Assembly (NCBI GenBank): GCA_944392945.1
Contig: CALXYJ010000007.1
Location: 1 to 59,705 of the forward strand
Direction of reading: 5' to 3'
Length of the DNA stretch: 59,705 bases
DNA from: an uncultured Clostridia bacterium
GTDB lineage: Bacteria; Bacillota; Clostridia; TANB77; CAG-508
The position numbers and the translations under genes are program-made. The notes beneath the pieces were generated by a model. That model saw only the letters and a program-made list of their open reading frames with translations. It did not search any database and was not told where the DNA came from. Within the stretch, counting starts at the first letter, position 1, and every line of letters begins with the position of its first letter. Positions 35,359 to 43,557 of the stretch are shown here, piece by piece.

Positions 35359-36555
35359 ATGGAAACAAAAAATTACACATCAATACGGTTAGAAGTGACA
35401 TCAGGATGTAACTTAAAATGTGAATATTGTCATAACTCAGAATATAGCAATCGGAAAGATGACATGACAACAAAGGAAATTCTAGACCTTATTTCTAACG
35501 TAAAAAAACATTATAATATCAACAAGATTTTATTAACGGGTGGGGAACCATTACTTAATAAAGATATCATTGATATTGTAAGTTTTATTACGGACTTAGG
35601 GATTAAAGCAGATATGGTAACAAATGCTACTCTTTTAGACGAAAAAATGGCTAGAAGATTAGAGAAGGCTGGTCTTAAGAGAGTAAGAATAAGTATTGAC
35701 ACATTAAATGATGAAAGATCTCAGAGAACCGGAAGTATGACAGCAACATTATGGAAGAAAGCTGAATGGATTGCAAAAAATACAGGAATAGAAGTATGCA
35801 TTCATACAGTTTGTTCACCAAGTAATGTAGATCAAATGTTTGAGGTATATAAAAAAGTATACGAAATTGGTGCAGCTAGATGGCGAGTATTTGATATTGG
35901 ATACCAGGGCAGAGCACTAACAAACAATCAATTAGGATTTGAAAAATATTACGAAAAGTTGATTTCAGCCAGTAAAAGAATTATAAACCATTATTTGGTG
36001 AATGGGTATGAGGATAAGTTAGATATAGAAATCAACAACATTTTCCGAACAATTTTACTAAAGGCGGAACCAAGAAATCTTGATGTTAATGAGATGCTCA
36101 AAATACGACTCAAATCATCACCATGTGATTATGTTGCAGATCATCAAATTTCAGTACGAAGTGATGGGACAGCAACATTGTGTCAATATTTTCATGAAAC
36201 GATTTTAGACTTTAGAAAATATGAGTTTGATGTTAGTGCAACGATTCATAATGTTCATAATACACCAGAATACAATCTTATAATGGAAGAGTTGCCATAT
36301 TGTTCTAAATGTAAATATTGTATGGTTTGTAACAGCGGTTGTAGAGCTAGGGCAAAATTTTTGACTGGTGACATTACTGAAGCAGATCCAGGGGCTTGTT
36401 ATATATGTAAAAAGGTAGTTGAGGAAATAATACCAATTCTGCCGAAGAACACACAGGAATCATATATGGAGTGTGTTAATCAAAAGGGTTTAGAACCTAA
36501 ATATAACATTGATGATTTGAAAAAAATGTTGACCAGTAAAGGACTAATAAAATGA
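35359..36555 (+). CDS. Radical SAM/SPASM peptide-modifying-type enzyme
   Basis: A 398-residue protein. The [4Fe-4S] CxxxCxxC motif is CNLKCEYC (residues 18-25), GGEPL near 58 binds SAM, and a Cys-rich SPASM-like C-terminus (SSPCDYVAD, CSKCKYCMVCNSGC, ACYICKK) from about residue 255 binds auxiliary clusters. The N-terminus resembles MoaA-type enzymes, but moaC or other molybdopterin genes are absent. Start at ATG 35359 behind AAGGAGG. It uses CGN codons more than chromosomal neighbours and has two in-frame CGG codons (35386, 35452), so it looks acquired. Its stop overlaps the next start (ATGA). Confidence 0.85.
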   Translation: METKNYTSIRLEVTSGCNLKCEYCHNSEYSNRKDDMTTKEILDLISNVKKHYNINKILLTGGEPLLNKDIIDIVSFITDLGIKADMVTNATLLDEKMARRLEKAGLKRVRISIDTLNDERSQRTGSMTATLWKKAEWIAKNTGIEVCIHTVCSPSNVDQMFEVYKKVYEIGAARWRVFDIGYQGRALTNNQLGFEKYYEKLISASKRIINHYLVNGYEDKLDIEINNIFRTILLKAEPRNLDVNEMLKIRLKSSPCDYVADHQISVRSDGTATLCQYFHETILDFRKYEFDVSATIHNVHNTPEYNLIMEELPYCSKCKYCMVCNSGCRARAKFLTGDITEADPGACYICKKVVEEIIPILPKNTQESYMECVNQKGLEPKYNIDDLKKMLTSKGLIK

Positions 36556-37298
36556 TAGGTTTTAGAGTACCTAGCAAAATGATTACAATTCCATTTTTGC
36601 GAGAGTATTTCAATAGATTTGACTTTATTGAAGTAAAGATTAGTAAAGATGAAAATTTAGAGAGAATATTAAGATATTTAAAAAGAGATTGCTTAGGTAG
36701 ATTTTCAATACATCTACCTAAGTATACTCTATATAATGAAAATGAATATTTATTGACTATAAAAATTATCAAGCTAATAAGAAAAATTGATCTTTATTCT
36801 CTTAATTTAGTAACTCATTTCTATGGTTTTAATCAGAAAATGATAACAAGAATAAAAATGTTAGAAGAACAGTTACCTTTAAATAGTTGTTTAAGCATAG
36901 AAAATGTAAAACATACTAATTTAATATATTTTGAAGAATTAGATAACGTAATGAAAAAATTGTCTTCAGATAATATAGGTATTTGTTTTGATATAGGACA
37001 TTTTTTATTTAGTTGTTCATTAATAGGAATTTCACAAGAAAAAGCCATAGAATTTATCAAATCTAAAAAAGCAATAATGGAAAAAATAAAGGAATATCAC
37101 ATCCATGATTTTAATGAAAAACAAGATCATTTGACCTTAGTTACAGGAAACTTAAATATGAAATTAATTAATGAATTAATAAGGATTACTGGAAAAAGGA
37201 TTGTGATAATTGAAACTAATGTAGTATCCCCAGAAACAGATGGAATTAATCAAGTAAGGAGTGTTGAGGAGCTAGTCAATGAAAGTAGAATTGATTAA
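36552..37298 (+). CDS. Sugar-phosphate isomerase/AP endonuclease-type TIM-barrel enzyme
   Basis: A 248-residue protein of the xylose-isomerase-like TIM-barrel superfamily. Metal-ligand motifs in order: FSIHLPKY near 52, LSIENVKH near 114, GICFDIGHF near 142, YHIHDFNEKQDHL near 179 and VIIETN near 222. Start overlaps the radical SAM stop, and its end overlaps the GNAT start by 20 bases, so it is translationally coupled. The substrate is unknown; in peptide clusters, TIM-barrel partners can act on modified side chains. Confidence 0.75.
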   Translation: MIGFRVPSKMITIPFLREYFNRFDFIEVKISKDENLERILRYLKRDCLGRFSIHLPKYTLYNENEYLLTIKIIKLIRKIDLYSLNLVTHFYGFNQKMITRIKMLEEQLPLNSCLSIENVKHTNLIYFEELDNVMKKLSSDNIGICFDIGHFLFSCSLIGISQEKAIEFIKSKKAIMEKIKEYHIHDFNEKQDHLTLVTGNLNMKLINELIRITGKRIVIIETNVVSPETDGINQVRSVEELVNESRID

Positions 37299-37971
37299 AG
37301 AAATTTCTGTTATTTTACCATTGCATAAACAAATATTTGGAAAAGAATTCCCAATGACAAGTTATGTAAAGAAAGGAAAAAATAACAAGTTTTATATGTT
37401 CATCTATAAATTAGAAGAATTAATAGTTGGATATAGTATTATTGTTAGACAAGAAGAAATATCTAATTTATATGCATGGTATGGAGGCGTTTTACCCGAA
37501 TATCAGAATAGAGGAATAAATAGAGAATTTCTTGAATATTTATTATGCTTTGCAAGAGAAAAAGGTTATTCATCTGTAACATTGGCAAGCAGTAATATGA
37601 GACCACATATGCTAAGATTGGCAATAAAGCTTGGATTTGATATAGATGATATAAAAAAAAGAACAACTGGTGATGGCAATAAGATTTATTTTAAGTACAG
37701 AATTTTTCCTGACAATATTCAAAGAATTTCTTTAAAAAATGTAGAGGAAAATGCAATATATTTTGCGAATCTTGAAAGAAAGGCAGTAGAAATTTTTAAA
37801 TCAAATTGTACTAAACTAGAAATTGTTGATGTAAATGAGCTTGGATTAAAGTATTTTTTAAGATATTTAAATAGCTTTACGCGACAACCGGAGATTGTAA
37901 TTAAAACTGCATTGAATCGAAAGATTGAAGAAATAATTAGAGAATATAAGGGAAAAATAGTTTTTGAATAG
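37279..37971 (+). CDS. GNAT-family N-acetyltransferase
   Basis: A 230-residue protein. LYAWYGGVLPEYQNRGINRE (about residues 65-84; QNRGIN acetyl-CoA loop) and RLAIKLGFDIDD near 117 form the GNAT core. The C-terminal 80 residues are an extra domain. In the operon it could N-acetylate the peptide product, or provide self-immunity as MccE does for microcin C; this is inference. Confidence 0.75.
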   Translation: MKVELIKEISVILPLHKQIFGKEFPMTSYVKKGKNNKFYMFIYKLEELIVGYSIIVRQEEISNLYAWYGGVLPEYQNRGINREFLEYLLCFAREKGYSSVTLASSNMRPHMLRLAIKLGFDIDDIKKRTTGDGNKIYFKYRIFPDNIQRISLKNVEENAIYFANLERKAVEIFKSNCTKLEIVDVNELGLKYFLRYLNSFTRQPEIVIKTALNRKIEEIIREYKGKIVFE

Positions 37972-38053
37972 GAAAAAACGTTGAGCAAGAAGAAAAAGAG
38001 TGTAGATTATACCTTGTATAACTGCACTCCTTTTTGTTATAATTTATTAGGTG

Positions 38054-38684
38054 ATGAAAGTGGAGAAAACAATATTATATTTGATAAGACATTCGGAACA
38101 ATTTAGGGAGTATGTTAATTTAGAAAAAACGCAAGAAGAAAATGAAAAAATAATACTGTCAATAGAAGGAGAAAAAAAGGCTGAAAAATTAAGTTTTAAT
38201 AGAGAATTAACTAGTATTAATGAAATTTGGAGTAGTAGTTATTCAAGAGCAGTAGCAACAGCTAAATATATAGCATATAGAAATAATTTAAAAATCAATA
38301 TTGATGAAAGGTTGAATGAAAGAAAACTTCGGAAATTTAAATCAACTAAAAAAAATAGGAGAAATAAAAAAATATCCATATACTGTAGAACAAATTATTG
38401 ACCCATTTCTTAAGTGTGATGATGGAGAAAATATGATTGAAGTAAAAAATAGGATGAAACAAGCAATACAATCAATCATAAAGAATAATGTAGGAAATAA
38501 AGTTGTTGTGGTTAGTCATGGGGCAGCTATCAAATTTTATTTGAGTGATTGGTGTAAATTTAAAGAAAACAAATTATTTTATGATAACAAAGAAATAAAA
38601 GTAGAATCACCTAGTATATTAAAGATGATATTTAATAAAGAAAATTTAGAAAATATAGAAGTTATTAATTATGAAGAGGACTAA
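38054..38684 (+). CDS. Histidine phosphatase family protein with a CGG +1 site
   Basis: The first part has YLIRHSEQF with the catalytic His (about residue 12) and WSSSYSRAVATAKYIA near 64. The zero frame passes CGG (38330-38332) and stops at 38401. Skipping the C at 38330 changes CTT CGG AAA to CTT GGA AAT, giving NERKLGNLNQLKKIGEIKK and the rest of the domain, including VVSHGAAIKF with the second catalytic His. The read-through product is 209 residues. It sits last in the radical-SAM operon before a bidirectional terminator. Confidence 0.75.
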
Positions 38685-38718
38685 AAATAGAAAGTTTTTC
38701 TATTTTTAGTCCTCTTGT
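38674..38718. terminator. Strong bidirectional terminator
   Basis: AAGAGGACTAAAAATAGAAA pairs with TTCTATTTTTAGTCCTCTT around GTTT, between the convergent histidine phosphatase and iorB-like genes. Confidence 0.85.
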
Positions 38719-38719
38719 T

Positions 38720-39208
38720 TTAACCATTTGTGCCAACAAGAAAGGCTAGATAATTAGAATGTGATTTGATTATTTTTTTCCAGTTAGGACTTTCCATATT
38801 CAAGATTTTTACAAAATAACCAAGAATAATCATATTTTTTTGCTGAGGATGCAAATGATTTTTTAATAATAGGTTGTATGAATCAAACTGAATAATGTTG
38901 CATGATGAAAACATTTCTTTGTTATCAGGAATAATAATTGTACTTGTTTTTTTAAATCTATCCTGATAGTTTAAAAATTCATGACCATCAAAATCAACGA
39001 TATAATCAGCATTCTCTACAATTGGAGAGTAGATAAACTCTTTTCCAAATTTTATTTCAGAGCTAACAGCGCCACCTCGTTTAACAAGCCCGTGAATATC
39101 AGAGGAAGATATATAATTATTAGTATAATTAAACAAATATTGTGTAAATAAATTGCTAGCAAAAAGTATACCTTGTCCTCCTTTACCACAAAAAATTATA
39201 TTAGTCAT
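38720..39208 (-). CDS. iorB: 2-oxoacid:ferredoxin oxidoreductase gamma-type subunit (IorB-like)
   Basis: A 162-residue protein. CGKGGQGILFASNLF (residues 7-21) and the SSDIHGLVKRGGAVSSEIKFG region near 34 are characteristic of the small subunit of indolepyruvate or pyruvate ferredoxin oxidoreductases. ADYIVDFDGHEFLNY near 67 follows. Its ATG overlaps the end of the alpha-like gene, so they form a translationally coupled pair. Confidence 0.85.
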   Translation of the reverse strand: MTNIIFCGKGGQGILFASNLFTQYLFNYTNNYISSSDIHGLVKRGGAVSSEIKFGKEFIYSPIVENADYIVDFDGHEFLNYQDRFKKTSTIIIPDNKEMFSSCNIIQFDSYNLLLKNHLHPQQKNMIILGYFVKILNMESPNWKKIIKSHSNYLAFLVGTNG

Positions 39209-40784
39209 TTTTTTTCCTCTTTTCTTTAGATAATTTTAATAAACAGTGCCCTTTTGCAATTAACACTACAAGTTCTTTGCATGTTAAAGCCCAATTAATA
39301 GCAGAAAAAGTTTCAGCTGAACTAAAAGGATTAAATTCTCTGGTATGTTGTACGTTTAGAGCTTTTAATAGATTTAAGATGTCTATTTTTTTTACTTTTT
39401 CTTGCATTAGATTTTTTTCTGTTCCGGGATTATCCTGAAAACCTGTCATTGAAGTGCTTTGATTATCTAAAATTATTAAAACAGGATTACTTTTATTGTA
39501 TATACAGTTTATTAAGCTAGAAATTCCGGAATGAAAAAATGTAGAATCACCCATAATACCAATAACTCGAGTATATCTTTTGAGATAATTATTGGCAATC
39601 TGTATACCATGTGCTAGTGAAAAACCAGCTCCCATACATATTGCAATATCTTTAGCATTAAATGGTTCTCCACCACTCATGGAATAACAACCTATATCGC
39701 TACTAATAATGATGTCTTTATAGTTTGATAATACATTAAAAAATACATTGTAAAAACAACCTTTGCAGAATAAAGAAACTTTTGGAGAAAATGATGTAGT
39801 ATTTTCTTCAAATTTATCTAATTGAAATTGAAAAGCAGATTTTAATATTCTTGTAGATAACTCTGAAGTTCTAGGTAATACAGCTTTACCGATACACTTA
39901 ATTCCTAATTTTAATATTTCTTCTTCTAAAAAAGGATCAAGTTCTTCAATTACATATAATTGTTCAACTGAATTTGCAAAATCTTTTACAATTTTCTTAG
40001 GAATTGGAAAAATTAAATTTAGTTTTAAAATAGAAAACAAATTTCCAAAAGCTTCCTTAACATAATTATAAGACATTCCAGATGTAATAATACCTATTTT
40101 ATTAGAGTGTTTCTCTAATTTAAATAGATTAATTTGATTTGTGTTTTCCGAAAGATTTTGAATTTTATTTTCCAATGTTTTATGCAATTGACGAGAAATT
40201 ATGGGAATTGGATCAAATCTTCTACTTCTTTCAATTGGAAAATGGATTTCTTTTCTATTATTTTGATTAGTTTCTACGATAGTTTTTGAATGGCAAATAC
40301 GAGTTGTTAATCGTATAAAAACAGGCAGTTTAATATATTCACTGATTTTAAAAGCAATTTCAATAAAATCATAGCATTCTTGAGAACTAGATGGTTCAAG
40401 CATTGGGATTTTTGCAAAGCGTGAATAATTTCTATTATCCTGTTCATTTTGTGAAGAATGTATTCCTGGATCATCTGCTGTAACGATAATCATTCCAGCG
40501 TTTATTCCAGTATAAGCAACTGTAAAAATTGGATCCGTGGCGACATTAACACCTACATGTTTCATAACAGCAATTGAACGTAGACCTGCGAATGAAGCAC
40601 CAATAACAGATTCAACTGCAACTTTTTCATTTGGAGCCCATTCAGAATGAATTACATGCCGGTATTCAGAAAGTTTTTCTAATATTTCAGTACTGGGTGT
40701 TCCTGGATATCCAGAAGCAAAAGTACCACCATTAAAATAAAAACCTAAAGCAATGGCCTCATTTCCTGTTAAAAATAACCGCAT
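39201..40784 (-). CDS. iorA: Indolepyruvate:ferredoxin oxidoreductase alpha-like subunit lacking the ferredoxin domain
   Basis: A 527-residue protein. SGYPGTPSTEI near 24 and WAPNEKVAVESVIGASFAG near 49 form the N-terminal pyrimidine-binding domain. ADDPGIHSSQNEQDNR near 104 and IMGDSTFFHSGISSLINCIY near 411 mark the TPP-binding core, and MTGFQDNPGTE near 447 follows. IorA usually ends in a domain with two [4Fe-4S] clusters and about 600 residues. Here the chain stops at IAKGHCLLKLSKEKRKKND, so that domain is absent. Two in-frame CGG codons (40779-40781, 40659-40661) are read as Arg. Confidence 0.82.
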   Translation of the reverse strand: MRLFLTGNEAIALGFYFNGGTFASGYPGTPSTEILEKLSEYRHVIHSEWAPNEKVAVESVIGASFAGLRSIAVMKHVGVNVATDPIFTVAYTGINAGMIIVTADDPGIHSSQNEQDNRNYSRFAKIPMLEPSSSQECYDFIEIAFKISEYIKLPVFIRLTTRICHSKTIVETNQNNRKEIHFPIERSRRFDPIPIISRQLHKTLENKIQNLSENTNQINLFKLEKHSNKIGIITSGMSYNYVKEAFGNLFSILKLNLIFPIPKKIVKDFANSVEQLYVIEELDPFLEEEILKLGIKCIGKAVLPRTSELSTRILKSAFQFQLDKFEENTTSFSPKVSLFCKGCFYNVFFNVLSNYKDIIISSDIGCYSMSGGEPFNAKDIAICMGAGFSLAHGIQIANNYLKRYTRVIGIMGDSTFFHSGISSLINCIYNKSNPVLIILDNQSTSMTGFQDNPGTEKNLMQEKVKKIDILNLLKALNVQHTREFNPFSSAETFSAINWALTCKELVVLIAKGHCLLKLSKEKRKKND

Positions 40785-40869
40785 AAATTGTACCTCCTTA
40801 TTATTCTTACAAATGTTAATTATTCAGTAAAATAAAATTTTACTGTTATTATTATAAAAAGATATAAAA

Positions 40870-40898
40870 ATTATATATCAAACATCTATTTATGTCAA
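40870..40898 (-). promoter_or_regulatory. Consensus promoter of the iorAB-like pair
   Basis: On the minus strand TTGACA (40898-40893), 17-base spacer, TATAAT (40875-40870). The leader carries the hairpin CAGTAAAAT-AAA-ATTTTACTG. The rest of 40785-41198 is A+T-rich; a longer inverted repeat (TCAACAAAA/TTTTGTTGA) lies near 40895-40955, and no gene was seen. Confidence 0.8.
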
Positions 40899-41198
40899 CA
40901 AAAGAGGTTGCAATTAAAATTTTGATAAAAAGTGGTTACAACACTTTTTTTGTTGATTGATAATATTTTATATTTTCAGTATTTTTATCATTATGGAATT
41001 ATTAAAATAGTCAATATTATAATGCCAACATATTTTTATTATATTATAAGAAGTTAGTCGTGCAGAAAAGTACGAGAATGTAAATTATTAATAATATATA
41101 GAATAATTATTAAATAAAAATATAGAAGTAATACTTTGGCAATTATAATACTATTCCTATGTTTTTAATTAAAAAATATTTGATTTTATAAATAGACC

Positions 41199-41537
41199 TT
41201 ATATTTTTTTCATGATGTCTATTGTTGGATGTGAAATTTCTATTATTAGTTTGGCTCCTTCACTAAAGCCATATTTATAAAATAATTCATTTTCATCAGC
41301 AGATATTAAATTTTCTTGCTCCATGTATTTTTCAATATATTCTTTAAACTCTTTATGTTCTTGAAATATATCTTCTAGTTTTTTGCTAAGCATTTCATAA
41401 GTGATTTTTCTATTTGCATTCCTATTTCCTTTTATAGCTTTTGAAATTTTGCTATATAATTCTTCCTCTCTAGTAGAAAATATACTATTTAAAATAGTTT
41501 TATTTTCAAATTTATTAATGTAGTCAAAGTCTTTCAT
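41199..41537 (-). CDS. Protein of unknown function
   Basis: A 112-residue, mostly helical acidic protein (MKDFDYINKFENKTILNSIF start). ATG 41537 has AAGGAGG 7 bases upstream and is chosen over an earlier in-frame ATG. It is divergent from the XRE gene at 41643, an arrangement common for element-borne regulator pairs. No family recognised. Confidence 0.55.
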   Translation of the reverse strand: MKDFDYINKFENKTILNSIFSTREEELYSKISKAIKGNRNANRKITYEMLSKKLEDIFQEHKEFKEYIEKYMEQENLISADENELFYKYGFSEGAKLIIEISHPTIDIMKKI

Positions 41538-41642
41538 CAAAATCCTCCTTTTTAACATGTTCTTGCTAACACGACTAAATTTTATCATATTGCTTATATT
41601 AAAATCAATACATAATTAAAAAAATATGAATTGAGGGAAAAA

Positions 41643-41900
41643 ATGATTAGTAGAAAATTCGAAAATAATTCTAATGTAACTGGCAAATATATAGAAAAAT
41701 TAAGAAAAGCAAAGCATTGGTCGAGAGCGACATTATCAAATAAATTAATGATACTAGGAATTGATATAAATTATGATGGTATTTATAAAATAGAAAAGGG
41801 ACGTAGAATAGTGAAAGATTTTGAATTGTCAGCTATTGCAAAAGTTTTAGGTGTAACTGAAACAGATTTATTATCAGAATTTAGAAAAAAACTAAACTAA
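41643..41900 (+). CDS. XRE-family helix-turn-helix regulator
   Basis: An 85-residue protein. IEKLRKAKHWSRATLSNKLM followed by IDINYDGIYKIEKGRRIVKD (about residues 14-57) is the HTH. AIAKVLGVTETDLLSE is the usual final helix. ATG 41643 follows GAGGGA and is preferred to the upstream TTG. Confidence 0.78.
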   Translation: MISRKFENNSNVTGKYIEKLRKAKHWSRATLSNKLMILGIDINYDGIYKIEKGRRIVKDFELSAIAKVLGVTETDLLSEFRKKLN

Positions 41901-42051
41901 ACCAGAATATATAAAATATTATAGTTCTATTACAAAATTAATATTTGGCGTCAATAAGAATTTTACTTTATTGCATATATGTGAAGCTTTTGATATTGAA
42001 TTAAAAGATTTCTTTAATTCCCCAATATTTAAAAATGTAATAGAAGAATAA
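41896..42051 (+). pseudogene. Fragment of a second XRE-type regulator
   Basis: An open frame without a start codon, in +1 relative to the preceding gene, encodes FGVNKNFTLLHICEAFDIEL and DFFNSPIF, typical of the C-terminal helices of small XRE proteins. The N-terminal HTH is missing, so it is read as a remnant. Confidence 0.45.
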
Positions 42052-42054
42052 ATA

Positions 42055-42091
42055 AAAGACCTATTCTAAGTTAAATTTTGAATAGGTCTTT
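42055..42091. terminator. Terminator
   Basis: AAAGACCTATTC pairs with GAATAGGTCTTT; A/T runs on both sides allow either direction. Confidence 0.75.
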
Positions 42092-42136
42092 AAAAATTAA
42101 AAAATGATAAGTTATTATAAATTTATTAGCTCTTTT

Positions 42137-43087
42137 TTATGTTTCAAAATATTTTATAAAATTATTTACTAAGCGCTTAAATCTATCAATAGGAAAATTA
42201 AAAAGATTTTTTACAACTTCAAAAGTTTTTTCAATATAATTTTTTAATTTATAGTTTTCTCTTTTTAATTCTTCGATTTCGTTCTTTAAGTAAATATTTT
42301 CATTTTGTAAATTTTCAATATTTTCAATAGCAGTATAAGACTTTGCTAATTGTACTTTTAATTTATTAGTATATTTAACTAAGTCATGATTTTGCTGAAC
42401 TATTAAATCGGTGTTTTTTGTATGTATTGGTTGTATTTGCTCATATTCTAATTCATATTTTATATTATCATAATTTGTTATTTGTTTTAATTTTTCAGTA
42501 CTTAAATGTTCAATTTTTTTTGATTGACCTCTTTCTAAATTAAAGCCGTTATCTACAATATATTTATAAAAATTATCCTGTAATTGCTTATAACTGTCTT
42601 TTCCTTTCCAGTATTCACTACATGCAATTTTTTCTATTGAATTTCCTTTTTTATCTTTGGTATGAACAACTGGAACAAATACTAAATGCAAATGGGGAGT
42701 AGATTCGTCCATATGTACTTTAGCAGATAAGATATATTTTTCACCTAAATTTTTATAATTAGCAACAAAGTTATAAGCTGTCTGAAAATATCGCTTGGTT
42801 TCTTCTTGTCCAATTTTTTCAAAAAAATCTTTATCTGATGTAATAATAAATTCACATGCAATATTGGTTGTTTTTATTAGTCTGCCTTTTAAATCATTTT
42901 CCTGTTGTAATTTCTTAATTGCATTAGTATAGGTAGTAGAGCAATGTTTAATAGAATAATTATTAATAGAATTGTTTTTATTAATATCTTTATTAGAATA
43001 ATTAGTATTTTTTCTTTCATTATGTTTATATAGTCCAGCTAAATTATCCTTTTTATAATTAGCATTTCTAATTATTGCATAACTCAT
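42137..43087 (-). CDS. mobV: MobV-type relaxase (Pre/Mob)
   Basis: A 316-residue protein. MSYAIIRNANYKKDNLAGLYKHNER at the N-terminus and HMDESTPHLHLVFVP near residues 125-139 (the HxDExxPHxH metal site) identify the MobV/Pre family, which nicks oriT and mobilises small elements or plasmids. A long coiled coil (residues 200-290) follows. Its presence suggests element B was derived from, or can be mobilised by, a conjugative helper. Hairpins directly upstream are candidate oriT. Confidence 0.88.
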   Translation of the reverse strand: MSYAIIRNANYKKDNLAGLYKHNERKNTNYSNKDINKNNSINNYSIKHCSTTYTNAIKKLQQENDLKGRLIKTTNIACEFIITSDKDFFEKIGQEETKRYFQTAYNFVANYKNLGEKYILSAKVHMDESTPHLHLVFVPVVHTKDKKGNSIEKIACSEYWKGKDSYKQLQDNFYKYIVDNGFNLERGQSKKIEHLSTEKLKQITNYDNIKYELEYEQIQPIHTKNTDLIVQQNHDLVKYTNKLKVQLAKSYTAIENIENLQNENIYLKNEIEELKRENYKLKNYIEKTFEVVKNLFNFPIDRFKRLVNNFIKYFET

Positions 43088-43510
43088 TTTATATATTCCT
43101 TTTCTTATTAGATAGCCTACGAAGGCTTACTAAATTAAAACACCTCCTTGAATTTCTTAAATAAAACTTTTGTGAGTTTCTAACACACTAGAAGCTCAGC
43201 AGAGCTTCTGTGTGATTAAGGACAACTTTGTTTTCCTTAATAATTCTTTAGCACGATTAAATATTAATATTTATTAAAAAAGTTAATAAATACTATAAAA
43301 TAATTGTGAATTATTTTATTTTAATATTGTAATCGTGTATAAAAATATTCGATGAAATACGAATATTTTTATAGGTAGATTTTGTCATGAATGACAAAAT
43401 CTATATATGTGTAAAATACAGCTTGATTATCAGTCAATAGTATAGATTTTTTTTACCAATAAATTGGTGGATAATGGTTAGAAAGAGCGATTGCACTAGG
43501 AAACCATTTA
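43088..43510. other. Hairpin array upstream of mobV, candidate oriT
   Basis: No gene. Successive inverted repeats: AGAAGCTC/GAGCTTCT within CACAC/GTGTG arms (about 43183-43213), ATAAAAATATTCG/CGAATATTTTTAT (about 43339-43373), AGATTTTGTCAT/ATGACAAAATCT (about 43377-43403) and ACCAAT/ATTGGT (about 43454-43468). MobV origins lie immediately upstream of mob and contain such repeats; the nick site itself cannot be placed. Confidence 0.5.
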
Positions 43511-43557
43511 ATTGATAACATCACGGTACAGCTTCTTCAGTACCGGATATCATTAAG
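43511..43557 (-). other. Att site of element B, cotJC 5'-half side
   Basis: On the minus strand, cotJC sequence GATATCCGGTACTGAA passes through the core into the element arm AGCTGTACCGTGATGTT. The element arm is the inverted copy of the arm at 28644-28666. The crossover (minus GA) is placed at 43535-43534. Confidence 0.7.

Larger units (their letters stand above)
28643..43534 (-). mobile_element. Element B: 14.9-kb serine-recombinase element inside cotJC
   Basis: Bounded by the two halves of cotJC. Joining the outer ends restores CotJC. Joining the inner ends gives a 48-bp attP-like site with 21-bp inverted arms that match at 18 positions around AAGAAG. Contents on the way through: large serine recombinase, small phage-like ORFs, sigma-like protein, XRE regulators, transposase, tiny-peptide/radical-SAM operon, iorAB, MobV relaxase and a hairpin array. 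It has the architecture of skin-type intervening elements in sporulation genes, with mobilisable-element cargo. Confidence 0.85.

Noticed and set aside
17824..43545. Global reassignment of CGG to another amino acid or to stop
   Set aside because: At six sites one base must be skipped, which reassignment cannot explain, and seven other CGG codons keep long frames open as Arg.
17824..43545. P-site slippage as the +1 mechanism
   Set aside because: The preceding codons (GTT, TTT, ACA, GAA, CTT, ATC) mostly cannot re-pair one base downstream; only TTT to TTC would. Out-of-frame binding at GGN fits better.
17824..43545. Homopolymer sequencing error as the cause of the CGG breaks
   Set aside because: The extra base is a C outside homopolymers in almost all contexts. 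A systematic error cannot be fully excluded without reads, so it is kept as the main alternative.
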